A DNA stretch of 64,000 nt from Moheibacter lacus. Its GTDB lineage: Bacteria > Bacteroidota > Bacteroidia > Flavobacteriales > Weeksellaceae. Both the position numbers and the translations under genes were made by a program. The notes beneath the pieces were generated by a model, which was given only the letters and a program-made list of their open reading frames with translations, was not told where the DNA came from and searched no databases. Of this stretch, positions 1-9,265 are shown piece by piece (position 1 is the stretch's first letter; every line of letters starts with the position of its first letter). Location: the NCBI RefSeq assembly GCF_014042165.1, contig NZ_JACDZE010000001.1, forward strand, positions 952,595 to 1,016,594, read 5' to 3'.

Positions 1-1635
1 GATTTCCGACTGCTCAACTTCCTCTTCACCCATATTATTTGTCTGAATGAATTCTGTGACCCGATCCAATTTTGTTAAATCACCGATAGAAATTTCAGGC
101 CTAGTAATCACCGAAACCATTTTAACGCTTTGGGTAATAGGAGAGCCATTTCCTTTTAAAATCGCCGGATTGATTTCGTCCGGGAGGATAGATTGGGACT
201 CCATGTAGTTCACCAATTGGGATGCGTTTCCATACTTTTCGTCCACTCTTTTTAGTCGCTCATCAGATGCAAGCCCTATTTTATTGGACATTTCAGTCAA
301 ACGTTCATCAGCATTGTCTTGACGAAGTAATATGCGGTACTCGGCTCGGGAAGTAAACATTCTATATGGTTCTTCCGTTCCTTTTGTGATTAAATCATCG
401 ATGAGTACGCCGATGTAGGCTTCGTTTCTTTTTAAAATAAAAGGATCTTTTTCATTTATTTTTAAATGAGCATTGATTCCCGCCATCAAACCTTGACTTG
501 CGGCTTCTTCATAACCTGTGGTGCCATTAATTTGACCGGCAAAATAGAGGTTTTTTATGATTTTGGTTTCAAGTGTATGTTGGAGTTGGGTAGGTGGGAA
601 GTAGTCATATTCGATGGCATATCCAGGTCTGAATATTTTGGCTTTTTCAAATCCCGGAATGGATCGCAAAGCTTTGGCTTGCACGTCATCAGGCAGCGAG
701 GTTGAAAATCCATTTACATAATATTCTATGGTATCCCAACCTTCTGGTTCAGCAAATATTTGGTGTCTTTCCCGCTCCGCAAATCGATTGATTTTATCTT
801 CAATAGAAGGACAATATCGCGGTCCCGTGCTTTGAATAGAGCCGTTGAACATCGGTGAGCGATCAAATCCTTCACGAAGTAAATCGTGTACTTCTGAATT
901 GGTATACGTTATCCAACAGCTTCTTTGTGTGTTCAGTTGAGTTGTGGAGGTGAAAGAAAATTTCTTTGGTTTTTCGTCACCTTTTTGTTCTTCCATTTTG
1001 GAAAAATCCAAAGATCGACCATCTACTCTGGGAGGTGTTCCGGTTTTCATTCTTCCTGATTCAAAACCTAAATTTACCAATTGTTCTGTGATGCCGGTTG
1101 CTGCTTTTTCGCCCATTCTACCACCACCAAATTGTTTTTCTCCGATGTGGATCAAACCATTTAAAAAAGTTCCATTGGTCAAAATCACAGCTTTTGAACG
1201 TATGCTGATGCCCATTCCTGTGCGTACGCCTACGACCGTGTTGTTTTCGATAATTAAACCACTTACCATATCTTGAAAGAAGTCGATATTGTGATTTTCT
1301 TCTAAAGTTAACCGCCACTTTTCGGCAAAACGCATTCGATCTGACTGCGCCCTTGGACTCCACATCGCCGGCCCTTTGGAAAGGTTGAGCATTTTAAATT
1401 GAATCATGGTTTCATCGGTTATGATACCGGACATTCCGCCTATTGCATCTATCTCACGGACGATTTGTCCTTTTGCGATTCCACCCATAGCTGGATTGCA
1501 GGACATTTGACCTATGGCTTGTAAATTCATGGTTACCAATAAAGTTTTGGAACCCATTTTTGCAGCAGCAGAAGCAGCCTCTGCACCGGCATGGCCACCG
1601 CCGACTACTATGATATCGTATTGATCTAAAAACAT
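1..1635 (-). CDS. mnmG: tRNA uridine-5-carboxymethylaminomethyl modification enzyme MnmG (GidA), 3' end cut by window edge
   Basis: The minus strand is open from an ATG at 1635 to the window edge, giving 545 codons of a family that is usually about 620 residues, so roughly the last 80 residues lie outside. The N-terminal FAD-binding glycine motif (VVGGGHAGAEAA) is followed by the family signatures CNPAMGGIAKG, GTPPRVDGRSLDF, RYCPSIEDKI and GTTGYEEAASQG, and by TSRAEYRILLRQDNAD. MnmG works with MnmE in the cytoplasm to build the cmnm5 group on the wobble uridine of certain tRNAs, using FAD and 5,10-methylene-THF. It lies 38 bp downstream of ybeY on the same strand, and the intergenic space holds a parS-like palindrome. 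Identity is secure. Confidence 0.97.
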   Translation of the reverse strand, partial: MFLDQYDIIVVGGGHAGAEAASAAAKMGSKTLLVTMNLQAIGQMSCNPAMGGIAKGQIVREIDAIGGMSGIITDETMIQFKMLNLSKGPAMWSPRAQSDRMRFAEKWRLTLEENHNIDFFQDMVSGLIIENNTVVGVRTGMGISIRSKAVILTNGTFLNGLIHIGEKQFGGGRMGEKAATGITEQLVNLGFESGRMKTGTPPRVDGRSLDFSKMEEQKGDEKPKKFSFTSTTQLNTQRSCWITYTNSEVHDLLREGFDRSPMFNGSIQSTGPRYCPSIEDKINRFAERERHQIFAEPEGWDTIEYYVNGFSTSLPDDVQAKALRSIPGFEKAKIFRPGYAIEYDYFPPTQLQHTLETKIIKNLYFAGQINGTTGYEEAASQGLMAGINAHLKINEKDPFILKRNEAYIGVLIDDLITKGTEEPYRMFTSRAEYRILLRQDNADERLTEMSNKIGLASDERLKRVDEKYGNASQLVNYMESQSILPDEINPAILKGNGSPITQSVKMVSVITRPEISIGDLTKLDRVTEFIQTNNMGEEEVEQSEI

Positions 1636-1656
1636 TTTGTTCTTTTAAATGTTGAA

Positions 1657-1672
1657 TGTTCCACGTGGAACA
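1657..1672. other. parS: Perfect 16-bp parS-like palindrome (ParB binding site candidate)
   Basis: TGTTCCACGTGGAACA is its own exact reverse complement. It has the CACGTG core and TGTT/AACA arms of the bacterial parS consensus (TGTTNCACGTGAAACA). It fills almost all of the 38 bp between the ybeY stop (1674) and the mnmG start (1635), so it is not part of a coding sequence. ParB binding there is inference. A different bHLH-like or palindrome-binding regulator remains possible. Confidence 0.65.
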
Positions 1673-1673
1673 A

Positions 1674-2093
1674 TTAAATTATTTCTTCCAAAAAAGACAA
1701 GTGACGCTCCTCTGCTTCTTTCATCTTTTTTGCTTCTTCCTCCGTTTTATCTTTATAATTCATAAAATGCAAAATGCCATGAATCATAACACGAGCGAGT
1801 TCATTTTCAAATGATTTTTGATGATTTTCAGCGTTTTCTCTAACCCGATCTACACTGATGTAAACATCACCTGAGATTTCTTTTCCTTCCGAATATTGAA
1901 ATCCAATTACATCTGTATAATAATCATGATCCAAATACTGAATGTTGATGTCCAATAAATATTCGTCATCGCAAAAAATATAATTGATTTCTTCTGTTTG
2001 AAATCCTTCAGTTTCAACAGCAGCGTTCAACCAATTCTTCCAATTGAGCTCATTTTCAATTGAAAAAGGTGTTTCGTAGAAAAATAAAATCAT
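1674..2093 (-). CDS. ybeY: rRNA maturation endoribonuclease YbeY
   Basis: This 139-residue protein matches the UPF0054/YbeY family in length and in its metal site, HGILHFMNYKD (residues 105-115). H105 and H109 are the expected zinc ligands, and D115 replaces the third histidine of the E. coli type. YbeY is a single-strand-specific metalloendoribonuclease that acts in 16S rRNA 3' maturation and ribosome quality control. It starts 9 bp after the patatin gene stop and is followed by mnmG, so the three probably form one transcript. Confidence 0.95.
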   Translation of the reverse strand: MILFFYETPFSIENELNWKNWLNAAVETEGFQTEEINYIFCDDEYLLDINIQYLDHDYYTDVIGFQYSEGKEISGDVYISVDRVRENAENHQKSFENELARVMIHGILHFMNYKDKTEEEAKKMKEAEERHLSFLEEII

Positions 2094-2102
2094 GGTGCAA
2101 AG

Positions 2103-4292
2103 TTAAAACCAAAATCCGAGAGAAACATTGAACATCCCTTTTTTTGTGTTTGGCGAATAAGTCCAAAGTCCGTTAATGGGCCCCAATGGGCTATCATAGC
2201 CATATCCGATTCCATATCCAACGTAATTGTATTGCAAAAGATTTAAATCATTGAAGTCATTTTCTATGTTGCCCAAATTTAGAAAACCGGAAACATAATG
2301 GTTTCTTAAGAACTTCCCTTGTAGCTTAGAACCGATGACCATGACATTATCCCCGGATGCGTATAAAAAAGGCAAGCCATAAAACCGGGTATAGTTCATA
2401 AAAGATTGTTCGACAAAACCACCCATGACAAATTTTTGAGAATTGGGTGGGAAATTGCTGAAATAGGTGCCAAATTTCCCAAAGGCATTGACAGAAAGCC
2501 AACGATTTAATGACTTATTTCCTTCAACATCCAAAGCGATCATGGACGTTTCGTTAAAATCATCAGAATTGGAATTGAATAGGTATTTGAATAATCCATT
2601 GAATTTTAATCCGTTTCTGGGATAGTTGGGATTGTCTAGATTATCTGCTTTTAAATAACCAATTGCGTTCAGAAAATAACTATTTTCTATCACTTTGTTC
2701 GGGTCAGAAATTGGTAAATTATTGGTATGAATGTCCAAATATTTATGCTCTATACCACCTCCAATCGCATATTTTTCAAATAATGTAGATTGAATATATG
2801 CTTGATTGGTAAATTCGTTGAATTGATAATTCAAAGAAACATCTTCCGAGTTTTCATTGAAATTTATTAAACTAACACCGGTATCAAATTGTTTAAAACC
2901 TGAATAAAGACCAAAACTTGGATAAATCCCATTGTCTATGTAATAATTTAATTCATAACGTGGAAAATCTCCCAAAACTAAATCAGCAGACAAAACAGAA
3001 TTGTTCAGTAAAACTTTTTTACTCGTAAAATTGAGCAAAAGACCGGTTTTGAATAAATCGTCGTAATGCAACCCAAACTTCAAAGATTGTTTTGAAGACT
3101 CTTCTCGTACAAACAAGGAGAGCGTATTGTACCCTTTTTCGTTTGTTTTTATTCGGTAAAAAACCTTATTGAAATTTCCTGAGGAATATAGAGATTTAAT
3201 CCCGTTGCGTATATTTTGGTAACTGACCAAATGCGGTGGATTTATACCAAGTTTTCCTTTTACATAAGAACGATTATACGACTCCAATCCATTGATTTCC
3301 AAATCAGTAATGAGAATGTATTCGTTTTCTACTATTTTTTTTCTGTCAGTTTGTATATTGCCCTGTAAATGTGCAATTTCCTGAAGTTGATCCCATACAT
3401 CTTTTGCAGCATCTGTTCCTTTGTTGATTATTTCAGTTTTATATTCAAAACTGGTTACAGAAAACCCTGTTAGATCTGGTTGTATGCTCAGATCCACCAA
3501 TTCGCTTTGTTCTTTAGACTTTTCAGCGATTTCATAAGAAATGATTTGTTCGATCACTTTTGTGGCAGAATTCAATTCATCTTGGCTCAAAAGACCTTCT
3601 TGCAAATCTACACCGATGATAATATCAGCACCCATATCGATCACTTCCTGAACCGGATAATTATTCCTAACACCACCATCAATGTATTTTTCTCCATTTA
3701 TATATACAGGTTCCAAAAGCGTCGGATAAGCACCACTCGCCATCACAACCTGAGGTAAAAACCCTTCTCTAAAAGTTACCGACTCACCATTGCTCAGTTT
3801 GGTAGCAACACAAACAAAAGGAATGTGTAAATCGTTAAAATCTTGAATATCATGAACATGGCGAAATAAATAAGTCAATTCGTCTACCGTTCCTTGTCCA
3901 CTAGAAATGGCATTAGGAAAACCAAGTTTAAAATTGTCAAAAGGAAGTTGGAGGATGTATTTTTCTCGATAAGATTTGTCAAAAAACGGCAATTCTCTTC
4001 GTGATTTTTCATTCATGATCATGCTTGTGAGGTCCAATGAATACATGATCTCCTTTAACTCATCAGCAGTATAACCGGAAGCGTAAAGACCACCGACTAT
4101 TGCTCCAATACTCGTTCCGCCGATATAATCTATTTGAATTCCCGCATCTTCGATGACTTTTAGCGCTCCGATATGTGCATATCCTTTTGCTCCACCACCG
4201 CTTAAAACCACGCCCACTTTGGGTCGTTCTTTGGTTTGGGAGGAAAGAAATCCATAAAATAGACAACATAAAATGATAAAGCTGAAACGCAT
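2103..4292 (-). CDS. Patatin-like phospholipase with C-terminal outer-membrane beta-barrel
   Basis: 729 residues. A signal peptide (about 1-19, ending FLSSQ) precedes a patatin domain with the oxyanion motif SGGGAKG (31-37), the nucleophile elbow GGTSIG (Ser61) and the catalytic Asp motif DGG (205-207). The C-terminal half (from about 330) contains a POTRA-like segment and a surface-antigen/BamA-type barrel ending in the aromatic residue Phe (SLGFWF). The architecture is that of PlpD-type patatins (type V-like secretion), in which the lipase is attached to its own outer-membrane barrel. It probably hydrolyses phospholipids in the outer membrane or outside the cell. It is the first gene of the probable patatin-ybeY-mnmG unit and has a -7 box at 4310-4317. 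Confidence 0.93.
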   Translation of the reverse strand: MRFSFIILCCLFYGFLSSQTKERPKVGVVLSGGGAKGYAHIGALKVIEDAGIQIDYIGGTSIGAIVGGLYASGYTADELKEIMYSLDLTSMIMNEKSRRELPFFDKSYREKYILQLPFDNFKLGFPNAISSGQGTVDELTYLFRHVHDIQDFNDLHIPFVCVATKLSNGESVTFREGFLPQVVMASGAYPTLLEPVYINGEKYIDGGVRNNYPVQEVIDMGADIIIGVDLQEGLLSQDELNSATKVIEQIISYEIAEKSKEQSELVDLSIQPDLTGFSVTSFEYKTEIINKGTDAAKDVWDQLQEIAHLQGNIQTDRKKIVENEYILITDLEINGLESYNRSYVKGKLGINPPHLVSYQNIRNGIKSLYSSGNFNKVFYRIKTNEKGYNTLSLFVREESSKQSLKFGLHYDDLFKTGLLLNFTSKKVLLNNSVLSADLVLGDFPRYELNYYIDNGIYPSFGLYSGFKQFDTGVSLINFNENSEDVSLNYQFNEFTNQAYIQSTLFEKYAIGGGIEHKYLDIHTNNLPISDPNKVIENSYFLNAIGYLKADNLDNPNYPRNGLKFNGLFKYLFNSNSDDFNETSMIALDVEGNKSLNRWLSVNAFGKFGTYFSNFPPNSQKFVMGGFVEQSFMNYTRFYGLPFLYASGDNVMVIGSKLQGKFLRNHYVSGFLNLGNIENDFNDLNLLQYNYVGYGIGYGYDSPLGPINGLWTYSPNTKKGMFNVSLGFWF

Positions 4293-4309
4293 AACTTATG
4301 GGACTTTAA

Positions 4310-4317
4310 CAAATGTA
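4310..4317 (-). promoter_or_regulatory. Candidate -7 box (TACATTTG) for the patatin-ybeY-mnmG unit
   Basis: On the minus strand TACATTTG matches the Bacteroidota -7 consensus TAnnTTTG and ends 17 nt before the ATG at 4292. A TTG lies 24 nt upstream, slightly beyond the usual 17-23 nt spacing. Confidence 0.4.
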
Positions 4318-4374
4318 CAGAATTGAATAATTCGAACATAACAAAAATTACCCCATAAGTTGTTTGATTTGTGT

Positions 4375-4382
4375 TAATTTTG
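4375..4382 (+). promoter_or_regulatory. Candidate -7 box (TAATTTTG) upstream of asd
   Basis: TAATTTTG fits TAnnTTTG and lies 17 nt before the asd ATG. No TTG stands at the standard spacing, so the call rests on the -7 element and its position in the divergent gap. Confidence 0.4.
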
Positions 4383-4399
4383 TGGAAAAATTTTAAGGT

Positions 4400-5407
4400 A
4401 TGAAATTGGCTGTAGTAGGCGCAACTGGGATGGTGGGCCGCGTGATTTTAAAAGTGCTGGAAGAAAGAAATTTTCCGGTAGATGAATTAATTCCGGTGGC
4501 ATCTGAAAGATCTGTTGGAAAAAAAGTTGAATTCAATGGAAAAGAAATCAGCATCGTTTTGATGGAAACGGCAATTAAAATGCAGCCAAACATCGCACTT
4601 TTTTCAGCGGGAGGAGATACTTCTAAACAATGGGCGCCTGAATTTGCAAAAGTTGGAACCACTGTAATAGACAATTCTTCTGCTTGGCGTATGAACCCCG
4701 AAATTCCATTGGTAGTTCCTGAAATCAATGCAGATATCTTAACGCCAGATCATAAAATAATTGCCAATCCGAACTGTTCTACCATTCAATTGGTGATGGT
4801 TTTAAATCCTTTGAACAAAAGATATGACATCAAACGCGTGGTGGTATCGACTTATCAATCTGTTACAGGAACCGGAAAAGAAGCTGTTGAACAACTGGAA
4901 GGTGAAATCAACGGTTCTAATCCAAAAATGAAATATCCTTATCCGATTTTTAAAAACGCATTGCCACATTGTGACGTTTTTGAAGAAGGAGGATACACAA
5001 AAGAAGAATTAAAATTGACACGTGAAACACAGAAGATTTTGGACGATCGCACGATTGCTTTGACCGCAACTGCGATTCGCGTTCCGGTTCAGGGTGGGCA
5101 TTCTGAGTCCGTAAATGTGGAATTTAATCAAGCTTTTGACGAATCAGAATTGAGAAAAATTTTGCATGAAACACCCGGAGTTGTGCTTCAGGACAATCCG
5201 GAAACCAATACCTATCCGATGCCAATTTATGCAGAAGGAAAAGATGATGTTTTTGTGGGGAGAATCCGTAGAGATTTTTCTCAAGACAATACCGTCAATA
5301 TGTGGATCGTTGCAGATAATTTAAGAAAAGGAGCTGCTACCAATGCTGTTCAAATCGCAGAATATCTTGTACAAAACAATTTGGTAAAGAACTTCTCGCT
5401 TGTTTAA
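4400..5407 (+). CDS. asd: Aspartate-semialdehyde dehydrogenase
   Basis: 335 residues, normal for the family. The N-terminal NADP-binding loop GATGMVG (8-14) is followed by the active-site cysteine in NPNCST (Cys126) and the acid/base histidine in QGGHSE (His234). The enzyme reduces aspartyl-4-phosphate to aspartate semialdehyde, the branch point to lysine/meso-diaminopimelate, threonine and methionine. An RNA methyltransferase gene begins 10 bp after the stop and is probably co-transcribed. Confidence 0.97.
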   Translation: MKLAVVGATGMVGRVILKVLEERNFPVDELIPVASERSVGKKVEFNGKEISIVLMETAIKMQPNIALFSAGGDTSKQWAPEFAKVGTTVIDNSSAWRMNPEIPLVVPEINADILTPDHKIIANPNCSTIQLVMVLNPLNKRYDIKRVVVSTYQSVTGTGKEAVEQLEGEINGSNPKMKYPYPIFKNALPHCDVFEEGGYTKEELKLTRETQKILDDRTIALTATAIRVPVQGGHSESVNVEFNQAFDESELRKILHETPGVVLQDNPETNTYPMPIYAEGKDDVFVGRIRRDFSQDNTVNMWIVADNLRKGAATNAVQIAEYLVQNNLVKNFSLV

Positions 5408-5417
5408 CCTATAAGAA

Positions 5418-6197
5418 ATGCAAATAGAAAGCCTTCAAAATCCGAAAATAAAAAACCTGCTAAAGCTGCAGGAAAAATCGCGTGAAAGAAAGAAACAAGG
5501 CTTATTTGTAGTGGAAGGAGTTCAGGAGAATCAATTGGCTATGAATGCCGGATTTGAACCGGTCGAATTTTTTATTTGTCCTTCTATTTTTTCGGAATCT
5601 TTAGATTTAGAGGCTCAATTTCAAACAGAAGTATCGAAACCGCTTTTTGAAAAAATTGCTTATAGAGGTACAACGGGCGGAATTATAGGCGTTTATAAAA
5701 CCGAGCATGTAGATTTACAAGATGTTCAACTTTCAGAAAAAGCCTTAATCGTCGTTTTGGAGCGGGTGGAAAAGCCCGGAAACCTTGGAGCCGTTTTGCG
5801 AACTTGTGATGGCGCCGGAGTAGATTTGGTGGTGGTTTGTGATCCTTTGGTAGATTTTTTTAATCCAAATGTAATCCGAAGCAGCGTCGGAACGATATTT
5901 ACCAATCAATTGGTCAGCACGACCAAGGAAGAATTAGTCAATTGGTTGAAAAAAAATCAAATTCAACTATTTTCTACCTATTTAAATGAAGACACAAAAA
6001 GTTTATACCAAATCGAATTTTCCAAAAGTTCGGCCATCGTTTTTGGAACCGAAGCTTTTGGATTGACTGATTTTTGGGTAGAGCATTCCGACGAATTGGT
6101 CAAAATTCCCATGAACGGAAAAGTAGATTCCCTCAACGTCAGCAATGCTGCCGCTATCTGTATTTACGAAGCTGTCAGACAAAAAAGCAAAATTTAG
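5418..6197 (+). CDS. TrmH/SpoU-family RNA 2'-O-methyltransferase (RlmB-like)
   Basis: 259 residues. An N-terminal substrate-binding domain of the L30e-like type (about 1-95) is followed by a SPOUT domain. The three SpoU motifs are visible: motif 1 around NLGAVLRTCDGAG (Asn122, Arg128), motif 2 at VFGTEAFGL (208-216), and motif 3 at IPMNGKVDSLNVSNA (Ser238, Leu239, Asn240). It transfers a methyl group from SAM to a ribose 2'-OH, probably of 23S rRNA or tRNA. The exact target cannot be read from the sequence. Confidence 0.93.
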   Translation: MQIESLQNPKIKNLLKLQEKSRERKKQGLFVVEGVQENQLAMNAGFEPVEFFICPSIFSESLDLEAQFQTEVSKPLFEKIAYRGTTGGIIGVYKTEHVDLQDVQLSEKALIVVLERVEKPGNLGAVLRTCDGAGVDLVVVCDPLVDFFNPNVIRSSVGTIFTNQLVSTTKEELVNWLKKNQIQLFSTYLNEDTKSLYQIEFSKSSAIVFGTEAFGLTDFWVEHSDELVKIPMNGKVDSLNVSNAAAICIYEAVRQKSKI

Positions 6198-6244
6198 TCT
6201 TTTTTCTAAAAATCGACCTTCATATTTATGCTTTGAGCAATTTT

Positions 6245-6958
6245 CTATGAAAAAACCTGGTTCAGTATCTCTAAAGATTTTGGTTGGCGGAAATCGGAGA
6301 TATGGAGCTCGTAATACTTCAAAAGTGTCGAAAGAATGGATTTTCGTTGGTTTTGGCTAAATTGACTTTGGGATTGGTCATGAAAGTCGAGCGAAATCAA
6401 TTTTTCAAAATGGAAAAGATCTGAATCTGAAATATAGATTTCGTGAGGAATTTCTTGAGTGGAAATTCCATTGTTTAAATCGAAATAAGAAAAACCTTTT
6501 TTGAGGTGAGGATAAAATCCGAGAAATTGGGTTAAGTTCAAAAGGAACCATAAATGGAAATCGGCATAGCCCGAATTTTTTTGATCAAATGCCCGAATCG
6601 AATTTTCCAAAAAATCAAATAATGCAAAATTTTGTTCTTCTTCTTTCAGAACAGCATTTAAAATTTCTGTCAAAAACAAAACGATGGTTGTTTTTTCCGG
6701 TTGTAAATGAATCGAATTAAAATGAGTGGTTGAATTGATTTCTTTTAAAAAATGAAGATTTTGGTTGGGCTTTTCATCATAAACCAATTCGACTAAATTA
6801 AATGGAATCAAAAGCGAATTGGTTTTGTTTTTTTTAGCATAAATAGATTTAGAAATACAGGAAGTCAAACCATGATTTAACGTAAAAAACTTGATGATTT
6901 TTCCTGAATCACCGTATTTGATTGCACTTAAAACAATTGCAGGAGTTTTGATAAGCAT
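6245..6958 (-). CDS. recO: DNA repair protein RecO
   Basis: 237 residues with the RecO layout: an N-terminal OB fold (about 1-80, beginning MLIKTPAIVLSAIKYGDSGKI) and a helical C-terminal domain. The zinc-binding cysteines found in some RecO proteins are absent. RecO works with RecR and RecF to load RecA on SSB-coated single-stranded DNA. Its ATG directly follows the TAA of the PorZ-like gene (no gap), so the two are translationally linked and close the minus-strand run. Confidence 0.93.
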   Translation of the reverse strand: MLIKTPAIVLSAIKYGDSGKIIKFFTLNHGLTSCISKSIYAKKNKTNSLLIPFNLVELVYDEKPNQNLHFLKEINSTTHFNSIHLQPEKTTIVLFLTEILNAVLKEEEQNFALFDFLENSIRAFDQKNSGYADFHLWFLLNLTQFLGFYPHLKKGFSYFDLNNGISTQEIPHEIYISDSDLFHFEKLISLDFHDQSQSQFSQNQRKSILSTLLKYYELHISDFRQPKSLEILNQVFS

Positions 6959-9208
6959 TTATCGGACGATTGCGATTTTGGTTTGTTTGGTTTCTGTTGC
7001 GTCTTGATTGGACATCAAAACCAAATAGATACCAGAAGCGACCAGTTTCCCATTCATGTTTCTGGTGTCCCACTTGGCAACGCCTCCAGAAGCTTTGGTT
7101 TTGAACACCAAATTTCCAACAACATCTACGATTCTTACATCGGCTTCATTTGGCAGTCCTTTGATGGTGACATCACCGTTAAAACCGGGGCGAACAGGGT
7201 TAGGATAAGAATACACATCTCCAAAAGCATCTCCTACCGTTACAGCATCACTTCTGAAAGACATCACACCCTTATCCGTGGCAAAATAAACAACTCCGGT
7301 TGTCATTTCTATTTTGATTTTGTTGATACGATTGGATGGAAGTGGAGAGTTTTCGGCGGTAAAATGATAAACCGTTTCGGTTCCGTCTTCAGAAAAGCAA
7401 TAAACACCACCGGTATCGGTCGCAACCCATTTTTGATTGGCTCCGTCGATTTGGATATCGGTTACCGCTACGTCTGTTAGCACGGCTTCCGGAATACCGT
7501 CTTGTTCGATGATGACCGGTTCTGCTTGAAAAGATCCGGATTGAACTGCTTCAATCGGATTGTAAAGCACTCTTAATCCAAGCGTCGTCCCGATCCATAA
7601 TATACCGTCTTGATCCATAGCAACGCCTAGGACTTCATTTGCCGGAAGATTTCCGGAATTGGTTTGTCCATTTATGGTATAAACTTCTTGCATATTGGTC
7701 ACTTTCAAGCCACTTTGCGATCTGGGTAAAGGAAGAAAACCATATCCCTGGTAAACTACCGGCTTACGACTTCCCGCAGTTCCATACGCCGCATTTAAAT
7801 CAATGGATTCCCAATTTCCTGAAGCTGTTTTTCTAACCATATAAGTGTCTCCACTCGTACCAACATAAGACTGACCAATCCACAAATTTCCATCTTCATC
7901 CAAAGTAGAACCTCCTATTCTTTCCCGAAACATCAAACTGCTATTTTCGTGGTTGTAATGTTCTACCATCTGACCACTTTTGAATTTAAACATCCCGATG
8001 CTGATGTTTGATTCATTCCATGAAGGATGCTCAAACCAAGATGAAACATAAATTTCTGTGGAGTCCATTGGGTTGACTTCAATATCTACAATATCTTTTG
8101 CATTGAGCATTTCTTCAGAAGTATTGTGGATCCATTCTGTGCCATTAAAATGAAAAAAACCATCAGCATTTTGTTGGGGTGAATTATAGTTATTCATACC
8201 ACCAGGCGCTATCCAGATTTGGTTTCCGAGCGCGGTAATCGAATAAGATTTGTTGTTATAAGGACCGTCCGGTTTGATTTCTTCTAAATTATTGATTAAC
8301 CCAAAAAGCTGCGAACCACCATAAGTTGTATTGCCAATTTTTAATCCTGTGTTTAGGGTTTGTGTAAATGAAACCGTTTCCAAAACTCCAAAAGTTTCAT
8401 TGTAATTGGTCACAGAATTGGTCTGCGTAATGCTTAAAACATTACCGTTTACACTTAAATCACGTAAACCTTGAAAAGTCCCGAAATTAGTCCAATTGTT
8501 TCCATCAAACCGATATACTGTATTTCCTGTGGCAGCGACTAAATTTCCTTGAAAAACCACGATTTGTTGAAATGCAGATGTCGGCAATCCTGCCGGTTGC
8601 GTCCAAGAAGTAAAGTTCGCAATGAATTCATCTAGTGCATGGGAAAAAATCCCGCGATCACTCGCCGCATAAATGACATCATTTAATACTACCGATTCTT
8701 TTACACCAAAATAAACACTGTTTTGTGTAAAATAACAGGTTTCCATAAATTCAAATTCCTCCAAACTAAAGGATGCTAAACCAAATTCTCCGGAAATGAT
8801 GGCAGTATTTTGATAAGGAAATATGTGGTTGACGATTTTACTTCCGGTATAGGATTGATGCAATGGAATTTCAAGTAGATTATGATTTTCATCCGGCCCC
8901 AATATATCCATTTCGCCTCGTTCATAACCGACCAAAAGAAAATCGAGCTCTGGACTATAACTAAACGCCGAAATCCCTACATCATTCAGTTCCGTTACTT
9001 TGGATATTTTTTCCAATTCACCTGAATTGGGATCATAGTTAAACAATCCATTTTCTGCACTACAGAATATAAAACCGTTAATTTCCCATATATGACGGAT
9101 GTTATTATAGGAAAAATGATCCTCCCAGCGGTCGTTATTGGTTTGAGAGAAACCAATGAATGAAACGAGTGAAAAAGTAAAAAACCAAACAAACTTCAGT
9201 TGGAACAT
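6959..9208 (-). CDS. porZ: T9SS beta-propeller protein, PorZ-like, with C-terminal sorting domain
   Basis: The ATG at 9208 was chosen because it gives a clean signal peptide (MFQLKFVWFFTFSLVSFIGFSQ, cleavage near 22). An in-frame ATG at 9247 would add 13 charged residues in front. The mature 749-residue protein has two successive propeller regions with repeated blade motifs such as GILWIGTTLGLRVL and DGNLWIGQSY, and then a T9SS C-terminal domain from about 670 (SYPNPVRPG ... GIYLVLMSN ... KIAIVR). P. gingivalis PorZ has the same two-propeller-plus-CTD plan and similar length, and acts in the cell-surface attachment complex with PorU, PorV and PorQ. The link to recO supports the call. A generic propeller cargo protein is the alternative. 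Confidence 0.75.
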   Translation of the reverse strand: MFQLKFVWFFTFSLVSFIGFSQTNNDRWEDHFSYNNIRHIWEINGFIFCSAENGLFNYDPNSGELEKISKVTELNDVGISAFSYSPELDFLLVGYERGEMDILGPDENHNLLEIPLHQSYTGSKIVNHIFPYQNTAIISGEFGLASFSLEEFEFMETCYFTQNSVYFGVKESVVLNDVIYAASDRGIFSHALDEFIANFTSWTQPAGLPTSAFQQIVVFQGNLVAATGNTVYRFDGNNWTNFGTFQGLRDLSVNGNVLSITQTNSVTNYNETFGVLETVSFTQTLNTGLKIGNTTYGGSQLFGLINNLEEIKPDGPYNNKSYSITALGNQIWIAPGGMNNYNSPQQNADGFFHFNGTEWIHNTSEEMLNAKDIVDIEVNPMDSTEIYVSSWFEHPSWNESNISIGMFKFKSGQMVEHYNHENSSLMFRERIGGSTLDEDGNLWIGQSYVGTSGDTYMVRKTASGNWESIDLNAAYGTAGSRKPVVYQGYGFLPLPRSQSGLKVTNMQEVYTINGQTNSGNLPANEVLGVAMDQDGILWIGTTLGLRVLYNPIEAVQSGSFQAEPVIIEQDGIPEAVLTDVAVTDIQIDGANQKWVATDTGGVYCFSEDGTETVYHFTAENSPLPSNRINKIKIEMTTGVVYFATDKGVMSFRSDAVTVGDAFGDVYSYPNPVRPGFNGDVTIKGLPNEADVRIVDVVGNLVFKTKASGGVAKWDTRNMNGKLVASGIYLVLMSNQDATETKQTKIAIVR

Positions 9209-9265
9209 AAGGGAATTATCTTTTTCAAACCAACGGTTTTTATTCATAATTTAGTATAAAAAAGG

